The translations under genes were made by a program, and so were the position numbers. Under the pieces are notes generated by a model. It made no database searches. It was not told the DNA's origin and saw only the letters and a list, made by a program, of their open reading frames with translations. A DNA stretch of 64,000 bases, taken from the NCBI RefSeq assembly GCF_964340395.1, contig NC_135568.1, positions 4,666,579-4,730,578 of the forward strand, given 5' to 3'. The stretch is from Glandiceps talaboti (lineage: Eukaryota > Hemichordata > Enteropneusta > Spengelidae). Shown in pieces: positions 63,301-64,000 of the stretch; position 1 is the stretch's first letter; every line of letters begins with the position of its first letter.

Positions 63301-63935
63301 AGATTGGGAAGCTCTATTGTATTCTCATCATTAAGGTAGAAAAGGGATGACTGTCACTGAAAATCAAATTTCTTAAAATCTATCCAAACTTTGCCAAATA
63401 AAAGTTTGCATGTGGTCCTTTGGAAATAATAAAGAAATTTGTAGGTCTACAATCTTGTTTTCAAGGAAATCATAAATCTATTCATTTTCCCATAGAGTTA
63501 ACACAGTATTCGGTGGCCATATTGGATTCTAGAATTACTAAATTTTGATATCACTTTGACTTCTAGTTCAATGATTTTAAATGAGAGCAGGTTGGAGTTT
63601 TTTTAAACAAAGTTTAACACAGCAAACGTTAAAGAGTGTTTTTCTTTTAATTTCACATTAATATCAATAAAATAAACTAATTAGATGAAGATGGTAAGTT
63701 TTTTATTTTGATTTGATGATATTTTGTATCTTTCTTTTAGCTCTCTTCCCAACATCCGTATGCTGAAAGATACATTGGGAAGCCCTATGTGCATACTATA
63801 GATATTAATGATGTAGCGGCATTACGGAAAACTCTCACTGAAATACAGGAAAATGAAGACTTGAAACCGCATTTACCTCACGAATTTACAACAGAGGGAA
63901 TGTTACAACGATTACATGCATATATTGAACATCAG
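42282..63935 (+). CDS. MGAT5: MGAT5-like alpha-1,6-mannosylglycoprotein 6-beta-N-acetylglucosaminyltransferase (GnT-V), partial gene
   Basis: Exons: 42282-42545, 42984-43066, 45351-45440, 46306-46383, 51059-51220, 55875-56044, 57904-58038, 59059-59192, 61260-61381, 61778-61936, 62549-62695 and 63741-63935. All introns are GT-AG, the phases agree at every junction, and the spliced frame is open for about 580 codons. The product aligns with remembered human MGAT5 from about residue 81 to 623 of 741. Landmarks are DLKKT-AVLLD, GVDGTEC, SWCP-LPW, KESGFKIAESAFSGGPLGEL, LIYIDIVGL, CMLRVIDSFGTEPAF, PHTPDNSFMGFVVE, GLGFPFEGPAPLEAIANGCA and FFKGKPTLRE. GnT-V is a Golgi type II membrane enzyme of family GT18. 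It moves GlcNAc from UDP-GlcNAc to the alpha-1,6 mannose arm of N-glycans and does not need a metal ion. The human catalytic Glu297 (GGPLGEL) and the substrate-stacking Trp401 (WGKW) both have counterparts. The membrane anchor and the C-terminal ~118 residues lie outside the exons found. It could be nearer MGAT5B; invertebrates usually have one common orthologue. Confidence 0.96.
42607..42735 (+). repeat. (TG)n microsatellite with GTGC variants
   Basis: Begins 62 bp after the exon A donor and fills a third of the 438-bp intron A-B. Confidence 0.97.
42984..43066 (+). CDS. MGAT5: MGAT5-like exon B
   Basis: Acceptor aatcatttctag, donor gtgagt. It enters with two bases, completing Asp, and leaves in phase 0. 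It encodes about 28 residues ending HCKGKIE, matching human PHCEGKIK. Two cysteines (VCHY, VHCKG) correspond to lumenal disulfide cysteines. Confidence 0.9.
43124..43300 (+). repeat. Duplicated (TCTG)n microsatellite
   Basis: Two TCTG runs (about 43124-43200 and 43240-43290), each introduced by gaaggtt-tagtatatggctg and followed by tactactgttttctc. The microsatellite and its flanks were duplicated together. Confidence 0.93.
43440..43565 (+). repeat. Diverged single monomer of the 115-bp satellite
   Basis: Contains tctatgctagggagtcta, tatccctaac and cttgaatacaaatgtgt in the order seen in the array at 15.5-16.1 kb. It is in intron B-C. Confidence 0.7.
44130..44862 (+). repeat. ~230-bp duplicated block
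   Basis: 44130-44350 and 44636-44862 share ttatcag-cat, ttttaatgga-aa-tcttg, tta-taaatctat-atttc, gatg and attggacagga. Diverged; intron B-C. Confidence 0.5.
44870..45350. other. Intron B-C right part, no recognised feature
   Basis: No repeat partner or coding-like frame seen before the exon C acceptor. Confidence 0.4.
45351..45440 (+). CDS. MGAT5: MGAT5-like exon C
   Basis: Acceptor gattttctttcag, donor gtaaga; 30 codons, phase 0 on both sides. The product runs WMNKYWETDPCY to GVDGTECAIAIYLSE. It follows human WMKDMWRSDPCYADYGVDGT nearly residue for residue and keeps both cysteines. Confidence 0.95.
45896..46126 (-). repeat. Tandem tRNA-like array, 78-bp unit, three copies
   Basis: aattgaaccca recurs at 45896, 45974 and 46052. 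On the minus strand each unit reads gttagctcagctggttagag, cactctgactagtgtttagg, ggacgtgggttcaattca. The A-box TAGCTCAGCTGGTTAGAGCA and B-box-like GGGTTCAATTC are clear, and the D stem GCTC/GAGC is perfect. The anticodon and T stems do not pair properly, so these are tRNA-derived, not functional tRNAs. Confidence 0.82.
46306..46383 (+). CDS. MGAT5: MGAT5-like exon D
   Basis: Acceptor catgttttacag, donor gtaagt; 26 codons in phase 0. It begins IESWCPVLPWRKGA, matching human ENWCPHLPWRAKN, and continues into a variable loop (NNLLHDPTAVP). It follows a three-unit tRNA-like tandem array in the preceding intron. Confidence 0.94.
46500..46880 (+). repeat. ~85-105 bp tandem array, four copies
   Basis: cagtacatactccagaatta, atatttcatgtatttggttt, gatacattgtgtatattctt. 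In intron D-E, just after exon D. Confidence 0.88.
47511..47914. mobile_element. P3 family, longer copy
   Basis: In intron D-E. Left gttcctaatgaccgtattcc and ttatcttcatac match the short copy at 22.6 kb. The interior matches 34189-34574. Right end gatgaactagacta. This copy links the short and long forms. Confidence 0.78.
48000..48275 (+). repeat. ~75-85 bp tandem array, about four copies
   Basis: aacagtcaaacaccacaaga, aagctaatgatacctaacag, aggcttgaaatgttttatgt, tgtcttgcatgtattaagaa. Confidence 0.9.
48556..48765 (+). mobile_element. Dispersed element D3, copy 3
   Basis: ctgaaatagaatttataacc, taggtgcatcataaaaataa, ttctattttgactcagtctc, ttacaggtactgag. Lies in MGAT5 intron D-E. Confidence 0.75.
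49113..49379. mobile_element. Palindromic MITE, ~265 bp
   Basis: Left ttacaattaaaatcaccaga, cctgaaacaaac and acattttatcatctgac are inverted at the right as cagatgataaaatgt, gtttcaggtctggtcatttt and cattgtaatt. The arms run nearly to the centre. Confidence 0.8.
50582..50985. mobile_element. Inverted-repeat element upstream of exon E
   Basis: Left ttacctgctggatctgtgac and tatccagcttgtcctagtag; right ctaccaggacaagctggaca and attcagtgacttgacaggta. Arms ~70 bp. Ends 73 bp before the exon E acceptor. Confidence 0.7.
51059..51220 (+). CDS. MGAT5: MGAT5-like exon E
   Basis: Acceptor ggttaaattgcag, donor gtgagt; 54 codons in phase 0. It encodes AEIKTDKSGLYALM to KWIKMRIDRMWESKW and ALASKQDLSNRMQKR. 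This matches human AEIRTDFNILYSMM and RWMRLRIRRM, the helical linker that leads into the catalytic domain. The 4.7-kb intron before it ends in an inverted-repeat element whose right arm lies about 75 bp from the acceptor. Confidence 0.95.
51290..51640 (+). repeat. ~170-bp duplicated block
   Basis: aaggcccacttcggattgaa, cagaacaaaagaatgata, atgta-attgtaattctaat and gatgac-cagattg occur in two diverged versions; intron E-F. Confidence 0.6.
52425..52800 (+). repeat. ~180-bp duplicated block
   Basis: acagtgcaatct, aaatt-tcatcaaattta, atgctgt-ta, atagattatcttt, atgtgtg-atac and gaaattgtga recur twice; intron E-F. Confidence 0.6.
53752..54091. mobile_element. Palindromic MITE P1, copy 3
   Basis: Begins gtgaccatatggataaggat and ends atcctcagccatatggccac. 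It sits in MGAT5 intron E-F. The arms are close to perfect and there is no coding frame. Confidence 0.87.
54650..55335 (+). repeat. Composite tandem array with D4-like core
   Basis: About five ~85-bp units (acataatgacttcatttgaa, tagtcaattaggctgatgta, cattatcactccccattgtg, accaatcagtttgaatg) followed by two ~125-bp units (ttaacagtttgacactgcta, gtgatgtaagctgttagtga, gacaatgaatgaattaggct). The acataatgacttcatttgaa word is the same as in D4. Confidence 0.88.
55575..55780 (+). repeat. ~25-35 bp GTTGACCTCTGACCC tandem array
   Basis: gttgacctctgaccctaatc and gttgacctcagagcattgtt alternate about eight times; ends ~95 bp before exon F. Confidence 0.88.
55875..56044 (+). CDS. MGAT5: MGAT5-like exon F (catalytic Glu)
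   Basis: Acceptor ttattttgcacag, donor gtaagt; starts in phase 0 and leaves two bases (aa). It encodes ILIHLGLLTKESGFKIAESA, FSGGPLGELVQWSDIIAALY and ILGHDLKI. It is the most conserved block of the family. The Glu of GGPLGEL aligns with human Glu297, the reported catalytic residue, and is intact. Confidence 0.97.
56391..56654. mobile_element. Near-perfect inverted repeat, 87-bp arms
   Basis: Left agactctctcacagtcctcg through actgcataattgtactcata; right tatgagtacaattatgcagt through ggactgtgagagagtct. One or two mismatches, ~90-bp spacer. It lies inside an older sequence, also seen around 36720-36845 (atatgataaaa-cttta, acctcagtag). CTAG borders it on both sides and may be a target duplication. 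Confidence 0.85.
56860..57070 (+). repeat. ~60-bp tandem repeat, three copies
   Basis: gtcgtactaaaacagtgggc, tgtctggtgata-gataaaca and acgcacaaacag recur three times. Confidence 0.88.
57071..57597. other. Intron F-G, no recognised feature
   Basis: Only an A-run near 57228-57245 and AT-rich sequence. Confidence 0.4.
57598..57664 (+). repeat. (CAGA)n microsatellite
   Basis: About fifteen CAGA units with one CAAA drift at the right; intron F-G. Confidence 0.97.
57904..58038 (+). CDS. MGAT5: MGAT5-like exon G
   Basis: Acceptor ttttctccacag, donor gtaagt. The first base completes Asn and the exon ends with two bases (aa). It encodes a divergent start (YMRSKGVSNKNCPVSG), then LIYIDIVGLKQFKK and GPLWNQF. 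This matches human RSGCPTVGDRIVELIYIDIV and AQFKKTLGPSW. Confidence 0.95.
58066..58112 (+). repeat. (TATCTG)n microsatellite
   Basis: About seven TCTGTA hexamers just after the exon G donor. Confidence 0.95.
59059..59192 (+). CDS. MGAT5: MGAT5-like exon H
   Basis: Acceptor acttccttccag, donor gtaagt. The first base completes Asn and one base (c) is carried on. It encodes CMLRVIDSFGTEPAFNVDSY, then KSVWGKWSLVPKQFMTMF. The first Trp of VWGKW aligns with human Trp401, described as stacking on the acceptor glycan. The match to the human block is near complete. Confidence 0.96.
59300..59335 (+). repeat. (CCCCCA)n tract, G-quadruplex-capable on minus strand
   Basis: tacccccacccccaccccc and more; four or more C-runs separated by single A. 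Confidence 0.9.
59350..59900 (+). repeat. ~110-bp diverged tandem array, about five copies
   Basis: agacaagtaacattagggtt, gatgttagagtacccactat, aagacagaagaac and cacccaacatgtatgt recur with indels; intron H-I. Confidence 0.75.
60205..60410 (+). repeat. (TG)n/(TATG)n microsatellite
   Basis: TG run, then TATG run, then mixed TG/TATG blocks. Confidence 0.97.
60806..61125 (-). mobile_element. Dispersed element D4, copy 2 (middle in reverse)
   Basis: In intron H-I. gcctgtttactgcgttgttg is in + orientation, but taacctgattacaaccatga, ttcaaatgaagtcattatgt and acatgtaattatgtgaaag are the reverse complement of the 21-kb copy. Only one unit of the 60-bp block is present. Confidence 0.65.
61260..61381 (+). 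CDS. MGAT5: MGAT5-like exon I
   Basis: Acceptor tttatttccatag, donor gtaagt. Two bases complete Pro and the exon ends in phase 0. It encodes HTPDNSFMGFVVENYSNDT and a variable loop ending VVYGKKGDMWL. NDT is a potential N-glycosylation site. This corresponds to human PHTPDNSFLGFVVEQ through SLVYGKVDSFW. Confidence 0.95.
61778..61936 (+). CDS. MGAT5: MGAT5-like exon J
   Basis: Acceptor ttgctcttttgcag, donor gtaaga; 53 codons in phase 0. It encodes KYLDVIHEKFTLHATVYV, then VPGYVVNHGLLKGDQVQELL and RKAK. This aligns with human IYLDIIHTYMEVHATVY and YVKNHGILSGRDLQFLLRETK. A sequon (NES) sits in the loop that is shorter in human. Confidence 0.95.
62010..62548. other. Intron J-K, no recognised element
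   Basis: A C-run followed by A-rich sequence (62020-62063), then unique AT-rich intron to the exon K acceptor. Confidence 0.4.
62549..62695 (+). CDS. MGAT5: MGAT5-like exon K (UDP-GlcNAc half)
   Basis: Acceptor caccctttttcag-like (cccttttcag), donor gtaagt; 49 codons in phase 0. It encodes LFVGLGFPFEGPAPLEAIAN, GCAFLNPSFNPPK and NTDFFKGKPTLRE. This is the best conserved part of the C-terminal Rossmann-like half. The GxGFP-EGPAPLEA segment is typical of GT-B folds, where it contacts the nucleotide sugar. Confidence 0.97.
63190..63355 (-). other. Coding-like minus-strand remnant inside MGAT5 intron K-L
   Basis: The minus strand is open for about 55 codons: SSLFYLNDENTIELPNLSLD, IKDGTLCELKNEILE and VHQKQTILIKQINTMF, then a stop. 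The pattern (alternating hydrophobics, then an Asp-Gly turn and an amphipathic helix) is protein-like and vaguely like a ubiquitin fold. No family is recognised. It sits antisense in an intron and lacks obvious exon borders, so a decayed retrocopy or TE fragment is likeliest. Confidence 0.2.
63741..63935 (+). CDS. MGAT5: MGAT5-like exon L (last exon in window)
   Basis: Acceptor atctttcttttag, donor gtaaca; 65 codons in phase 0. It encodes LSSQHPYAERYIGKPYVHTI, then a divergent helix, then HEFTTEGMLQRLHAYIEHQ. This matches human LTSQHPYAEVFIGRPHVW and YEFTCEGMLQRINAFIEKQ. The human Cys in FTCEG is Thr here. The remaining cysteine-rich C-terminus is beyond the right edge. Confidence 0.95.
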
Positions 63936-64000
63936 GTAACAGTCAAGTATTTGTTAATCTTGTATTTTGTAGTTTTCCTGGCTTCTAAGTTATTTCAATT

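Overview
The window is AT-rich, intron-dense animal DNA. It carries one recognisable gene: the middle of a GT18 N-acetylglucosaminyltransferase V gene (MGAT5-like), on the + strand from about 42.28 kb to beyond the right edge. I placed twelve coding exons (42282-63935). All have GT donors and AG acceptors, and their phases join without a break over about 580 codons. They match human MGAT5 from about residue 81 to residue 623. The first coding exon (short cytosolic tail, membrane anchor and start of the stem) and the last ~118 residues are missing. The sequence to the left of exon 42282 shows no convincing coding exon over 42 kb, so it is either a very long 5' intron or intergenic DNA.

The rest is repeats. 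(1) Palindromic, MITE-like DNA transposons in several families, many present two to four times in this window: a 340-bp family with GGCCATATGGATGAGG ends, a TAGTCTAGT-ended family, an ATTGGGGAATAATA family, and a TTAA-flanked piggyBac-like family. (2) tRNA-derived SINE-like elements, including two short tandem arrays of tRNA-like heads (69-bp and 78-bp units). (3) At least fifteen minisatellite arrays with units of about 35 to 240 bp, some of which give spurious open frames. (4) Long microsatellites: GA, CA, CATA, GTAC, TCTG, TATG. (5) Two broken retrotransposon coding remnants on the minus strand: a non-LTR reverse-transcriptase C-terminus at 33.25-33.66 kb and a Ty3/gypsy-type integrase tail with a GPY motif at 11.04-11.34 kb.

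The organism is an invertebrate metazoan. The evidence is the single MGAT5-like gene with kilobase-scale introns, the AT-rich composition, the mix of MITEs and SINEs, and the very frequent palindromic word ACATGTAC. A mollusc, lancelet, hemichordate or other marine bilaterian would all fit, and the sequence alone does not let me choose.

Layout: 0-42 kb, non-coding and repeat-dominated; 42.3-46.4 kb, stem region and N-terminal lectin-like part of the enzyme (exons A-D); 51-59.2 kb, catalytic region (exons E-H, with the Glu of GGPLGEL and the Trp of VWGKW); 61.2-63.9 kb, second Rossmann-like half that binds UDP-GlcNAc (exons I-L). I found no new gene system. The most unusual material is the repeat biology described in the findings.
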